DNA of 64,000 bases from Polyangiaceae bacterium (GTDB taxonomy: Bacteria > Myxococcota_A > Polyangia > Polyangiales > Polyangiaceae): NCBI GenBank assembly GCA_016719945.1, contig JADJYE010000034.1, positions 68,744-132,743 of the forward strand, written 5' to 3'. The notes below the pieces were generated by a model that saw only the letters and a list, made by a program, of their open reading frames with translations, ran no database searches and was not told the origin of the DNA. Shown here in pieces: positions 34,778 to 43,803 of this stretch. How positions within the stretch are numbered: position 1 is the stretch's first letter; every line of letters starts with the position of its first letter. The position numbers and the translations under genes are program-made.

Positions 34778-35455
34778 TCAGCCCCCGACGGGCACCCGAT
34801 AGAGCACGGGTGTCACCGCGGGAGAGGGCGCGGCCAGGGGGACGTCGACGTCGCCGCTGTCGATCAGCATCGTCTGGAAGTTCGTGAACAGCGTGCCAGA
34901 TGACGCGCTACAGATCCCGCTGCCGTCTCGCTGTGAGACGTAGCTGAACTGGGGGAGCGGGGTCGTGCCAGGGGCGATGGACCGCACAGGACCATTGGCG
35001 CCGACGTTGAAGGCATGGTTCGCGGCGATGTCGCCGCCGGTCAGATAGTAGACCTCGGTGCCCGTGCAGCTCGCGCCGCTGTAGGCCGTCAACGTCCACC
35101 ACGTGGCTGCCCTGGCTGCGCCCGTGTTTCGCTCGAGGCTCCACGCGACGTCGTCGGTGTTGAAGTAGAGGCAGCGCGTGTCGTCGCAGCGCACCGGGAC
35201 GACGGCACCCGTCGCGTCGCGCCACTCGAGGCCCGGCCCTTGTGGACCAACCGGTCCTTCGCTCCCCTGTGGACCCTGCTCGCCTTGCGGACCGGGCAAC
35301 CCGTCCTCCCCGGGGTCGCCCGGTTCCCCCTGCTCACCAGCAGGCCCCTGTTCGCCGGCGGTACCTTCGGGTCCCGGCTCTCCGGCGGGCCCCTCGCCAC
35401 CGCAGCTCACGACAGCGAGCGCGAGCGCCATGCAGATGATTCTCGAGGTGTGCAT
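34778..35455 (-). CDS. Collagen-like lipoprotein
   Basis: A 225-residue protein: signal peptide ending VVSC, then an uninterrupted run of about 18 Gly-X-Y triplets (G-Glu/Gln/Pro rich, such as [16 protein letters not shown]), and a C-terminal domain of about 140 residues with paired Cys (CDDTRC and CTG). The Gly-X-Y run could form a trimeric stalk that displays the C-terminal domain outside the cell. Start at ATG 35455, directly before the signal sequence. Upstream is a 613-bp non-coding gap. Confidence 0.72.
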   Translation of the reverse strand: MHTSRIICMALALAVVSCGGEGPAGEPGPEGTAGEQGPAGEQGEPGDPGEDGLPGPQGEQGPQGSEGPVGPQGPGLEWRDATGAVVPVRCDDTRCLYFNTDDVAWSLERNTGAARAATWWTLTAYSGASCTGTEVYYLTGGDIAANHAFNVGANGPVRSIAPGTTPLPQFSYVSQRDGSGICSASSGTLFTNFQTMLIDSGDVDVPLAAPSPAVTPVLYRVPVGG

Positions 35456-35621
35456 CGCCCCACGATCCCTCGCGACCACACCCCGGTCCATGACCGGACA
35501 TTTCTCCTCCACTCCCCCACAGCAAGCGGCGGCCCCTCCGAGGCGGTGCTCTTTGGAGACCGATCGCGCCCGCCAAAGCCGCGTGCCGCTCCCGTCGCTG
35601 CGGGCCCCGCCGCCGCCAAGC

Positions 35622-35794
35622 GTGACCGAAGTAGCCACCCTGCTCAGCAGGGTTCCCCCGTCCGTCACACCCATTCGCCAACCCGCGCACGCCGCGACGA
35701 GGTTTCAACTGCTTGCGGGTGCCCGGCGGCCTCCGAGGCGCGAAATTGTGACAGCGGAGGGGGGGCTGCTCAGCAGGGTCGGGCTGTTTGTCAC
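35622..35794. repeat. Pair of 46-47-bp palindromic elements
   Basis: Element 1 is 35622-35668 and element 2 is 35749-35794. Each begins GTGAC and ends GTCAC and has the central palindrome CTGCTCAGCAG (CCCTGCTCAGCAGGG in element 1) near its middle. The flanking arms differ, so the conserved parts are the ends and the centre. They are 127 bp apart start to start. Confidence 0.75.
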
Positions 35795-35886
35795 TCGGCG
35801 CGCGAGTCGCTGGCGCAGCTGTGTGTCCGTGAGCTCGGTGACCGCCTCGGCGGGCTCGTCGGCATGACGCAACATGGGCACGTGGT

Positions 35887-35932
35887 GGCGACAGCGAGGC
35901 GGGACCTTGCGGCAAGGGGTGCCCTCGCTGTC
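35887..35932. other. Long two-level hairpin
   Basis: Outer arms GGCGACAGCGAGG and CCTCGCTGTCGCC (13 bp, perfect) enclose a smaller hairpin CCTTG-CGG-CAAGG. There is no T-run after it, so a normal terminator is not shown. Could be a structured RNA, a protein site or a mobile palindrome. Confidence 0.7.
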
Positions 35933-36068
35933 GCCGTCCTCGAGCGGCTCGACCCAACGGTCTCACCGTCGGACGCGACGAGAGGTCGAGCTCCACCCCA
36001 CCGAGCGCGAGCAGCTCGAGCAGTACCCCCGGGTATTCCCGCCGCACGCTGAGCGGCGCCTGGGCTCA

Positions 36069-36497
36069 TCACCCTTCCGGGCCGGGACCGGCCCCATCGA
36101 CCACGAGCGCGCCGAGGAACGCCCCGGCGAGCAGCCCCTTCGTCAGCCCGAGCCCGAACCAGGCGACGGCGAGGGACGCTGGGATCGGCGAATGGATGAA
36201 GGTCCCGAGCCCTGACGCGGTCCCCAGCGCGAGGCCCAAGAGGCCCCCGGCGCCGAGCCCGGCTGCGAGCGACTTCGGTCGCACGAGCGCGGTGTAGAGC
36301 GTCACGAAGACCGCCGCGAGCACACCCGTGGCGAGCACGACGAGCCCGGGTTGGATCGTCTCCCCTGACCGCCACAGCTCCGGCCGCGCCGCGTACATCG
36401 GCGCGAGCCAGAGGCGGTGAGCGAGCGTGTCGAGCGTCGCCCACGCCACCAGGATCCCCACAGAGGCCACGGCGATGCGGGGAACACGTCGGGTCAT
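36069..36497 (-). CDS. Small integral membrane protein
   Basis: A 142-residue protein with four predicted transmembrane helices: about 9-28, 51-70, 78-98 and 106-130, rich in Gly, Ala and Leu. Segments WATLDTLAHRLWLAPMYAARP and FIHSPIPASLAVAWFGLG lie between them. No transporter motif is recognised. ATG at 36497 has a weak GAGG upstream. Divergent from the SNF2 gene at 36634 with 136 bp between. Confidence 0.6.
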   Translation of the reverse strand: MTRRVPRIAVASVGILVAWATLDTLAHRLWLAPMYAARPELWRSGETIQPGLVVLATGVLAAVFVTLYTALVRPKSLAAGLGAGGLLGLALGTASGLGTFIHSPIPASLAVAWFGLGLTKGLLAGAFLGALVVDGAGPGPEG

Positions 36498-36633
36498 CGG
36501 AGCCTCGCGCAAGGTAGACGATTCACGGCCGACACGCTGTGGGTGACGAGCCCCAACCTGGCGGTCCTCGCGCCCCACCCGGGCGCCCGCTTTCCCCTGT
36601 CCCCCCGGCGGATCCCCGGTGTAAGCGCGAACG

Positions 36634-39600
36634 ATGACGACTCCCTCGCCTCGAGGCGCCGCCCAGGTGCATGAGCTCGTGCAGACGATCGCGGGGCTGC
36701 CAAACGACCAGGCGATCCTGGCCGCGCTGCTCGCGCTCCAGGGTGAGCTCAGGATCTCCCACTGGACCGAGCAGGCGTCTTGGGCTGGCCTGCGAGAGGC
36801 GCCGACCCGCAAGCACTCGACCACCTCACTGCGGACGCTCGTCAAGGAGCTGCAGGCCCCCGGACTGATCGTCGAGAACGAAGGGACCTCCCGGTGCAGG
36901 CTTGGGCGGCGCGCGCTCATCCTTCGGCACGCCGGGACGCAGCCCTGGTTCGACCGCGTCTGCTCGGCGGGCGCGACCGGCTCGCCCGAGCACGACCTGA
37001 TCGTCGCGATGGCGGCGCGTCCGGAGGAGGTCGAGGTCTGGTTGGAGCGGCTGATTCAGGAAGACCCCGATCGGCACACGAACATCGTCGCGGAGCTGCT
37101 CGAGCCCTACGACCCGGCGTGGATCGCGCGCCTGCCGCCTGCCGCGGTCGCCCGCCTCGACGAGGTCGCGCTGCTCGCCATCGAGCGCAACGGGTCACCG
37201 ATGCTGGGGCCGTACGCCTTCTGCGCCGCCGACCTCAGGCGGGTGGGCGCGTTGACGGCCGCAGCCGCGAGCGCGTTCGCGGGGATCGCCGTGCTGCGGG
37301 GGGATCGCGAGACGTTGCGCGCCCTCTCGGCGCGTGCGTCGTCGGGAGAGGCGGCGGACCGCGCGGCGGTCGCGCTGGCGATGATCGAGGGGCGAGCCGC
37401 CGAGGCCGGGGTCGCGGCCGCCGCGCTCCCAGACCCGAAGCGCGGAGCCCACGCTGGAGTGCTGTTCGCGCTCGCCACCCTCGCCTTGCGCGCGCACGAC
37501 CCGGGCTCCCCGCGGGTCGCGAAGTGGGTGGCGTTCGGCGCTGCCAAGAGCGCCCCATTCTGCCAGTCCTTTCGCGTGCTCGAGGCCGCGCTCCGCGACG
37601 ATGTGGAGCAGCTGACCCGAGGGCCGCGCTACGAGCGCAACCGCTCCGGGGACACGCTCTCCTTGTTGTTCCAGGGGCTCCGGTTCTTCGATCCGATCCT
37701 GCACTCCTATGACCTCTCGACCTTCATCCCGGCGATGGTGGAGGACGGCGCACATCACGCGCGGCTGGGAACCGCGTGGCTCGGAGAGCAGCTCGAGCTC
37801 TGCGCCTGGCGAATGCAAGAGGCGTTCGGTGCCGGGCTGCTGAAAAACCTGAGAGCACACGCCGTCCCGCCGAAGCCTGGCCACGCGCCCTTCATTCTCG
37901 ACGCTCGCTCCACCCGCCCAGAGTGGGAGCTCAAGCTCGAGCGGCTCGAGGCGCTCGCCGGCGGGGTGCCCGGCGAAGCGTCGTTGGGCGGCGCCGCGCC
38001 GCCCAGCTCGGAGGAGCGCATCGTGTGGCGGGCGCAGGGCGTCTCGCTGTGGCTCGAGCCGCACCTGCAGAAGCGCGGCGCGAAGGGCGAGTGGACGGCG
38101 GGGCGGAAGCTCGCCATCAAGCACCTCGTCGGCAAGACCGAGCTCACCGCCCGGCTGCCGCCGGAGGACGCGCGCGTGGCGGCCCACGCGATCGAGACGC
38201 GCTCGAGCTATGGCGGGTACCCGACCTACGAGCACTCGCTGACCCAAGCGGCGTGGCTCGCCCTCGCCGGCCACCCCCGCGTGTATCTGCGTTCAGAGGA
38301 GGAGCCGCGGCAGGTGGTGCCGGGCGAGTCGAGGCTCCGCGTTCGCTCCAAGGCAGAGCGCATCGTCGTCTCGGTCGTTCCGCCCGGACTCGGCCCCGGG
38401 ATCCACGTGCGAGAGGAGGGACGGCAGCTCGTCGTCTACGACGTCCCCAAGAGCCAGAAGGGCATCCTCGACCTGATCGGTCCGGAGCTCGAGGTCCCGG
38501 TCGCCGGACGAGACCGCCTCTTGGCGGCCATGGCACGCCTCGCGCCGCTCATGCCTGTCGAGTCGACCGAGACCCTGAGCGCTCGCGCGGTGCCCGCGCG
38601 CGCGACTCCGGCGGTCCGCCTCACGCCGAGCCGCGGAGGATTGTCGGTGGCGATCGTCGTCCGCCCCCTCGGGCAGGGGAGCCTGCTGCTCAGCCCGGGC
38701 AGCGGCGAGAAGACGCTGGTCGGTCACCTCGACGGGCAGGTCGTGCAGACCGAGCGCGATCTCGAGCTCGAGGAGCGCCTCGCCGAGCGCGTCGTCGAGG
38801 CGTGCCCGCTGCTGAGGGGCGGGGAGACGGGCCGCTTCAGCTATCGGCTCGACGAGCCGGAGGACTGCCTCGAGCTGGTCGCGGCGCTCCGGGAGCTGGG
38901 CGACGCCATTGCGGTGGAGTGGCCCCAGGGCGCGCCGCTGAAGCTGCGGGCCCGCGTGAGCCGGCGCGCCTTCCGGGGCAGGCTCTCCCTGAAGGGGCCC
39001 TCCTTCACGCTCGACGCGGCCCTCGCGGTCGACGACGGGCTGACCCTCGAGCTCGAGCCGCTGTTCGATCTATTGGCCCAACACCCCGGACGTTTCGTCC
39101 AGCTCGCGTCGGGCGAATACATCGAGCTGGAGCAAGGGCTGCGCGACGTCCTCGACGGCCTGCGGGCTGCGCGCGCCGAGCGCGCGCACGGCGCCCGAGG
39201 TGTCGCCATCCCGCGGACCGCGCTCCCGGTGCTCGACGCGCTCACGGATCAGGGCAGCGCGCTCGCCCTCGACGCTCCGTCGGCGGCGTGGCGCGCTCGC
39301 GTCGACGAGGTCTTTGCCAAGACCCCCGCCATCCCGCGCGCCCTCCAGGCCACTCTGCGCGACTACCAGGTCGGCGGCTACCGCTGGCTCGCGCGGCTCA
39401 CCGACCTGGGCTTCGGGGCGTGCCTCGCCGACGACATGGGTCTCGGCAAGACCATCCAGATCATCGCGCTGTTGCTGCAGCGGGCGTCGCGGGGGCCCGC
39501 GCTGGTGGTCGCCCCGACGTCGGTCTGCGAGGGCTGGCGGCGGGAGACCGAGCGCTTCGCCCCCTCCCTCGACGCGCGCGTGTATGGAGGTCCGGAGCGC

Positions 39601-40701
39601 GCCGACTCCCTGCTCGCCCTCAAGCGCCGCGACGTCGTGATCGTCAGCTATGCGCTGCTCCAGCAAGACGCCGCGGCGCTCGCGGGCGTCGCGTGGGCGA
39701 CCGCGGTGCTCGACGAGGCGCAGCTCATCAAGAACCCCGAGACGCTCCGCGCGAAGGCCGCGTTTGGACTCCAGGCGGAGGCGCGCGTGGTCGCCACCGG
39801 CACCCCCGTCGAGAACCACGCAGGAGATCTCCATAGCCTGTTCCAGTTCCTCAACCCAGGTCTGCTCGGCTCGCCCAAGGCCTTCGCCGCCAGCCTCGAC
39901 GAGCAGGGCCGCCTCGGCCGAGCGACGAAGCGGCTGGTCGCCCCCTTCATCCTGAGGCGCACCAAAGCACAGGTGCTCGAGGACCTGCCCCCCATTACCG
40001 ACATCCAGCGCACCGTGCTGCTCAGCCCTGGCGAGGCCAAGCTGTACGAGTCGATCCGAAAGGCGGCCCTCGACAAGCTCGCCCGCACCGCCAGGACGGG
40101 CCGCGACCACGTGCAGATCCTCGCCGAGCTCACGCGCCTGCGGCGCCTGTGCTGCCACCCGCAGCTGGTCGTCCCAGAGGCCTCGCTCACCAGCTCCAAG
40201 CTCGAGAGCCTGCTCGAGCTCCTCATCGAGCTCACCGAGGCCGGCCACCGCGTCCTCGTCTTCAGCCAGTTTACCGACGTATTGGCGCTCATTCGGCCGC
40301 TGCTCGACGCCAAGGGAATCCCCTACCAATACCTGGACGGCAAGTGCTCCCCGAAGCAGCGCAGCGCGGCGGTCGACGCGTTCCAGGAGGGAGTGGGCGA
40401 CGTCTTCCTGATCAGCCTCAAGGCCGGCGGCTTCGGCCTGAACCTCACCGCGGCCGATTACGTCGTCCACGTCGATCCGTGGTGGAACCCCGCCGTCGAG
40501 GCGCAGGCCACCGATCGCGCCCACCGCATCGGCCAGACACGCCCGGTGACCGTCTACCGCCTGGTCACCGCCGGCACCATCGAGGCGCGGATCGTCGAGC
40601 TCCACCGCGACAAGCGCGACCTCGCCGACGCCGTGCTCTCCGACACCGATCGGGCCGCGAAGCTCACGGCCGACGACCTACGGGGGCTCTTGGAGGCGTA
40701 G
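36634..40701 (+). CDS. SNF2-family helicase-like ATPase with long N-terminal region
   Basis: A 1355-residue protein. The C-terminal about 450 residues are a SNF2/RapA-type motor: Walker A in DDMGLGKT (about 934-940), DEAQ (about 1026), the ATGTPVEN motif, FILRRTKAQ, and the second lobe with SLKAGGFGLNL and RAHRIGQT. The first about 890 residues are unlike known domains here, with helix-rich and SNF2_assoc-like stretches. It should remodel DNA-protein complexes using ATP. Similar proteins sit in many bacterial genomes with unknown targets. ATG at 36634. The next gene on the strand is Uma2, 72 bp downstream. Confidence 0.85.
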   Translation: MTTPSPRGAAQVHELVQTIAGLPNDQAILAALLALQGELRISHWTEQASWAGLREAPTRKHSTTSLRTLVKELQAPGLIVENEGTSRCRLGRRALILRHAGTQPWFDRVCSAGATGSPEHDLIVAMAARPEEVEVWLERLIQEDPDRHTNIVAELLEPYDPAWIARLPPAAVARLDEVALLAIERNGSPMLGPYAFCAADLRRVGALTAAAASAFAGIAVLRGDRETLRALSARASSGEAADRAAVALAMIEGRAAEAGVAAAALPDPKRGAHAGVLFALATLALRAHDPGSPRVAKWVAFGAAKSAPFCQSFRVLEAALRDDVEQLTRGPRYERNRSGDTLSLLFQGLRFFDPILHSYDLSTFIPAMVEDGAHHARLGTAWLGEQLELCAWRMQEAFGAGLLKNLRAHAVPPKPGHAPFILDARSTRPEWELKLERLEALAGGVPGEASLGGAAPPSSEERIVWRAQGVSLWLEPHLQKRGAKGEWTAGRKLAIKHLVGKTELTARLPPEDARVAAHAIETRSSYGGYPTYEHSLTQAAWLALAGHPRVYLRSEEEPRQVVPGESRLRVRSKAERIVVSVVPPGLGPGIHVREEGRQLVVYDVPKSQKGILDLIGPELEVPVAGRDRLLAAMARLAPLMPVESTETLSARAVPARATPAVRLTPSRGGLSVAIVVRPLGQGSLLLSPGSGEKTLVGHLDGQVVQTERDLELEERLAERVVEACPLLRGGETGRFSYRLDEPEDCLELVAALRELGDAIAVEWPQGAPLKLRARVSRRAFRGRLSLKGPSFTLDAALAVDDGLTLELEPLFDLLAQHPGRFVQLASGEYIELEQGLRDVLDGLRAARAERAHGARGVAIPRTALPVLDALTDQGSALALDAPSAAWRARVDEVFAKTPAIPRALQATLRDYQVGGYRWLARLTDLGFGACLADDMGLGKTIQIIALLLQRASRGPALVVAPTSVCEGWRRETERFAPSLDARVYGGPERADSLLALKRRDVVIVSYALLQQDAAALAGVAWATAVLDEAQLIKNPETLRAKAAFGLQAEARVVATGTPVENHAGDLHSLFQFLNPGLLGSPKAFAASLDEQGRLGRATKRLVAPFILRRTKAQVLEDLPPITDIQRTVLLSPGEAKLYESIRKAALDKLARTARTGRDHVQILAELTRLRRLCCHPQLVVPEASLTSSKLESLLELLIELTEAGHRVLVFSQFTDVLALIRPLLDAKGIPYQYLDGKCSPKQRSAAVDAFQEGVGDVFLISLKAGGFGLNLTAADYVVHVDPWWNPAVEAQATDRAHRIGQTRPVTVYRLVTAGTIEARIVELHRDKRDLADAVLSDTDRAAKLTADDLRGLLEA

Positions 40702-40773
40702 ACGTCAACGAGGCGCTCGCGCGCCGCTCCACGCCCGCTCGTAGGCGCGGGCGCCCGCTGCTACCCTCACGTC

Positions 40774-41364
40774 GTGGACCCGGCGCGCAAGCTCGCAACC
40801 TTCCAGGACCTCATGTCCCTGCCGGACGACGTCCGCGCCGAGGTGATCCACGGCTCGATCGTCGCTCTGCCTCGCCCTCTGCCGCGGCACAGCAACGTCC
40901 AGCGCTCGTTGGGCAGCTTCATCGGGAAGCCCTTCCACGACGACGACGGGTTTGGTGGTCCCGGTGGCTGGTGGATCCTGCTCGAGGTCGCCGTCCAGCT
41001 GGGCGCACACCTGGTGGTCCAGCCGGACCTCGCCGGCTGGCGGCGCGAGCGCCTCCCGGACCCCTGGGACAAGCGACCCATCGACGTCATGCCCGACTGG
41101 GTCTGCGAGGTGCTCTCCCCCTCCAACGCGGCGCACGACCGCGTGACCAAGCGACGCCTCTACGCGGAGCATGGCGTGCCCTTCTACTGGATCATCGATC
41201 CGGCGGACGGCACCCTCGAGGCCTTGCGCCTGGACCATGGCGTGTGGGTCGAGGTCGCGGTGCTCGACGCCACGGACGTCGCGCGCGTCCCCCCGTTCGA
41301 GGCCATCGAGCTGCCGGTCGGGCGACTGTTCCCGCCGCCACCAGCCCCGCCTGCGGAGCGCTGA
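40774..41364 (+). CDS. Uma2/DUF820-family endonuclease-like protein
   Basis: A 196-residue PD-(D/E)xK-type protein. The motif order fits Uma2: LEVAVQLG, VQPDLAGW, VCEVLSPSN, KRRLYAEHGVPFYWIIDP. The acidic residues in QPDL and CEVLS would hold metal. Natural targets of this family are unknown; it is often found in many copies in myxobacteria and cyanobacteria. The start is GTG at 40774, with the conserved N-terminal region right after. Confidence 0.75.
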   Translation: MDPARKLATFQDLMSLPDDVRAEVIHGSIVALPRPLPRHSNVQRSLGSFIGKPFHDDDGFGGPGGWWILLEVAVQLGAHLVVQPDLAGWRRERLPDPWDKRPIDVMPDWVCEVLSPSNAAHDRVTKRRLYAEHGVPFYWIIDPADGTLEALRLDHGVWVEVAVLDATDVARVPPFEAIELPVGRLFPPPPAPPAER

Positions 41365-41457
41365 GTCACCTCTGTCGACGGCCCCGCGCGGCGTCGGACG
41401 ATGGCGTCGCGATCTTCGTCGCTCATCGCCCGAGCCTCGCACGGCTTCGGCACCTCG

Positions 41458-42246
41458 TCAGCCACGCGCCAACCTCGCGAAGTCGAGCCCCGACACCACG
41501 CCGACCGCTTGCTTCTCGTCGACTACGAGCACGCGCCGCGCGCGCGTCCCCGCGGCGTGCGCCGCGGCTCGGTACAGCGGCACCTTCACGTTGAGGCACA
41601 AGAGGGAGTGGCTCATCCTCAGCTCGACCGGGGTCGTCGCCGAGTCACCTCGCGCGAGGAGGGCCTCGCGCTGGGTGTAGACGCCGACCGGCCAGCCTTC
41701 TTCATCGACGACCACGAGGCCCTGGGTGTGGGCTTGCTCGATGCGCTTGGTGGCGTCGGCGAGGGTCGCGGTCGCCGGGATGGTGAAGGGCTTCTTCGTC
41801 ATCACCTCGCCGAGCTCGGTCGTGACCCGCGACTCGTAGATGGCCATCATGACCTCGCGGGTGCCGAAGACCTGCGAGAGCACGCCGTCTTTGGTGACGA
41901 AGATGCGGTGGATGCGGTCGTGGACCATCTTCGTCGCGGCCTGGGCGACGGTGGCGTCCGACGGCATCGAGACGACGCCGGGGTGCATGATGTCCTTGGC
42001 GGTCTTCTCCGGGAGGTCGACGAGGACGGTCGTGGTGCGCCGCTCCTTGGGTCGGGGGGTGCCGACTCGCAGCAGGTCGGTGCGCGAGATGACCCCCAGG
42101 GGAGACCCCGACGCGTCCACGACGGGGACCGCGGAGATGTTTCGCTCCTCGAGCAGCGAGTGCACGTCGGAGACCGGCTGGTCGAGCCGAACGGTGACGA
42201 GGGGTCCGTGGGCGTATGCCCCGATGGGGACATTGTAGTGGGCCAT
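41458..42246 (-). CDS. Protein of tandem CBS domains
   Basis: A 262-residue protein built from CBS repeats: HSLLEERNISAVPVVDASG, DIMHPGVVSMPSDATVAQAA, EVMTKKPFTIPATATLADA and a final shorter one ending VLVVDEKQAVGVVSGLDF. Two Bateman modules of this sort bind adenosine nucleotides. There is no attached effector domain, so it may regulate a partner. The ATG at 42246 begins just before the first CBS. Divergent from the cyclophilin gene. Confidence 0.78.
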   Translation of the reverse strand: MAHYNVPIGAYAHGPLVTVRLDQPVSDVHSLLEERNISAVPVVDASGSPLGVISRTDLLRVGTPRPKERRTTTVLVDLPEKTAKDIMHPGVVSMPSDATVAQAATKMVHDRIHRIFVTKDGVLSQVFGTREVMMAIYESRVTTELGEVMTKKPFTIPATATLADATKRIEQAHTQGLVVVDEEGWPVGVYTQREALLARGDSATTPVELRMSHSLLCLNVKVPLYRAAAHAAGTRARRVLVVDEKQAVGVVSGLDFARLARG

Positions 42247-42395
42247 GGGATGGGTCTTCGCAAGCACCGCACCAGAGCGCAAGCGCCCTTTGCGCCGCCG
42301 TGAGCGGCTTGCGCGCACGCCTGGCTTGCGCAGCGGACGCACCCCTTGCGCCCAGATCCCTTGCTGGCCGCGGGCGGTCAGGGCAAGGACGCTCC

Positions 42396-43100
42396 ATGGC
42401 TCGCGCCCTCCTCTGCCTCGCCGCGCTCTCTCTGCACGTCGCGTGCAACTCGACGCCCCCAACGTGAACCCCGCGTTGCTCGAGCCCGCGGCCGCGCGAG
42501 ACAGCCCCCCGCGACCTTCCGGGTCCGCTTCGAGACGACCGCGGGGACTTCAGCGTCGAGTGCACGCGCGAGTGGGCGCCGAACGGGGTCGACCGCTTCT
42601 ACAACCTGGTGAAGCTCGGCTTCTTCGACGACGTCGCGTTCTTCCGCGTCGTGCGTGACCCTGTCCCGTTCGTGGCGCAGTTCGGGATCCACGGCGTGCC
42701 CGACGTCGCCTCGAAGTGGGCGAACGCGAACATCGCCCCCGACGCGCCCAAGAAGTCGAACACGCGCGGCAAGCTGACCTTCGCGATGGCCGACAACCCC
42801 GGCACGCGCTCGACGCAGCTCTTCTTCAACTACGGGGACAACCGCCGCCTCGACGGCATGGGCTTCGCGCCGGTGTGCGAGGTCGCTGGCGACGGCATGA
42901 CCGTCGTCGACAAGCTGCACGCCGGCTACGGCGAGAGCATCACCGACCGCCAGGGCAAGATCATGAGCAGCGGCAACGAGTACCTGAAGAAGGAGTGGCC
43001 GAAGCTCGACTACATCAAGTCGGTGCGCCTCGAGGACCCCGCCGCAGCGGCGACCTCGAGCTCGGCGGCCCCCTCCGCGAAGCCGTCCGCTGCGCCTTGA
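42396..43100 (+). pseudogene. Peptidyl-prolyl isomerase (cyclophilin) lipoprotein, frameshifted
   Basis: The signal peptide (LHVAC lipobox) starts at ATG 42396. The cyclophilin domain is intact only from about 42609 (MKLGFFDDVAFFRVV, then LTFAMADNPGTRSTQLFFNYG and GFAPVCEVAGDGM). Between, the correct frame changes three times, each at a C or G run: near 42456-42460, 42505-42510 and 42543-42546. Correcting them would give one lipoprotein of the exported cyclophilin type. Either the gene is inactivated or the runs are miscalled. Convergent with the DUF523 gene. Confidence 0.75.
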
Positions 43101-43107
43101 TCGCGGC

Positions 43108-43740
43108 TCACCTCGAGGGGAACGTCTCCTTGAACCACGCCGTCTCGTGGTGATCGAGCGCGCTCGGATCCGGTGAGAACGTCGGATCGAGGTGGGCGTG
43201 CAGCAGCCCGAGCGTGCGAAAGTCTCGCTGGCTCACCACCGCGATGCCCGCGCGCAGCAGCAACGCCGCGGCGACGCCGACGCCGTTCGTGAACCTGCGG
43301 ACCGGGACCAGGCGGCAGCCGTCGGAGATCACCTGCGTGCCGCAGGCGGCGCTCATGTCCGTGAGGATCGCGAGCTCGACGCGGTGCTCCGTCGCGTGGT
43401 CGAGCATCGCCCTCGCCCCTCGCACCATCTTCTCGGTCAGGTCGACGCCGTGCTCATCGAGCACGCGCGCGGCGCCGTCGAGCACGGCGTGGCCGTCTCC
43501 GCCGTGGATGTCGGGCATCGTTCGGGGGGTCCCGATGGCGAAGTCCTCCGGGCAGAAATTCGTCACGCGCACGCACGCGAGCCTGGCGAGCGCGGGGAGC
43601 TTCGCGCCGAGCCCGTAGTCGGTCGCCTCGACCCCACACGGCCGCCCCGCGAGGCAGCCGCTCACCAGCACCCGCAGCGGGTCGTCTGCGGTCGGATGGC
43701 GGACCTTCGCGAGCGCCTCGGGGTGTCTGGGAAGCCGCAT
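43108..43740 (-). CDS. DUF523 family protein
   Basis: A 210-residue cytoplasmic protein with the family's Cys-rich start VLVSGCLAGRPCGVEATDYG, a middle VTNFCPEDFAIGTPR and AACGTQVISDGC. Four or more Cys residues could bind a metal or Fe-S cluster. Function is not known for the family. ATG at 43740. It is divergent from hmgA with 63 bp between. Confidence 0.72.
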   Translation of the reverse strand: MRLPRHPEALAKVRHPTADDPLRVLVSGCLAGRPCGVEATDYGLGAKLPALARLACVRVTNFCPEDFAIGTPRTMPDIHGGDGHAVLDGAARVLDEHGVDLTEKMVRGARAMLDHATEHRVELAILTDMSAACGTQVISDGCRLVPVRRFTNGVGVAAALLLRAGIAVVSQRDFRTLGLLHAHLDPTFSPDPSALDHHETAWFKETFPSR

Positions 43741-43803
43741 CACGAGAGGATACCCGCGCCTACGCGCCGCGCGGTCGCTCGTGTAGCGTAGCCGGCCACG
43801 CCG

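Larger units (their letters stand above)
35456..36068. other. Non-coding gap with three structured elements
   Basis: No gene is supported on either strand: open frames here lack ribosome sites and family resemblance. It holds two 46-47-bp palindromic elements (35622-35668, 35749-35794) and one long hairpin (35887-35932). The rest is plain GC-rich sequence. Confidence 0.6.

Noticed and set aside
35178..36047. Candidate genes in the 35.4-36.1 kb gap
   Set aside because: Frames on both strands lack ribosome sites, cross palindromic elements and show no domain.
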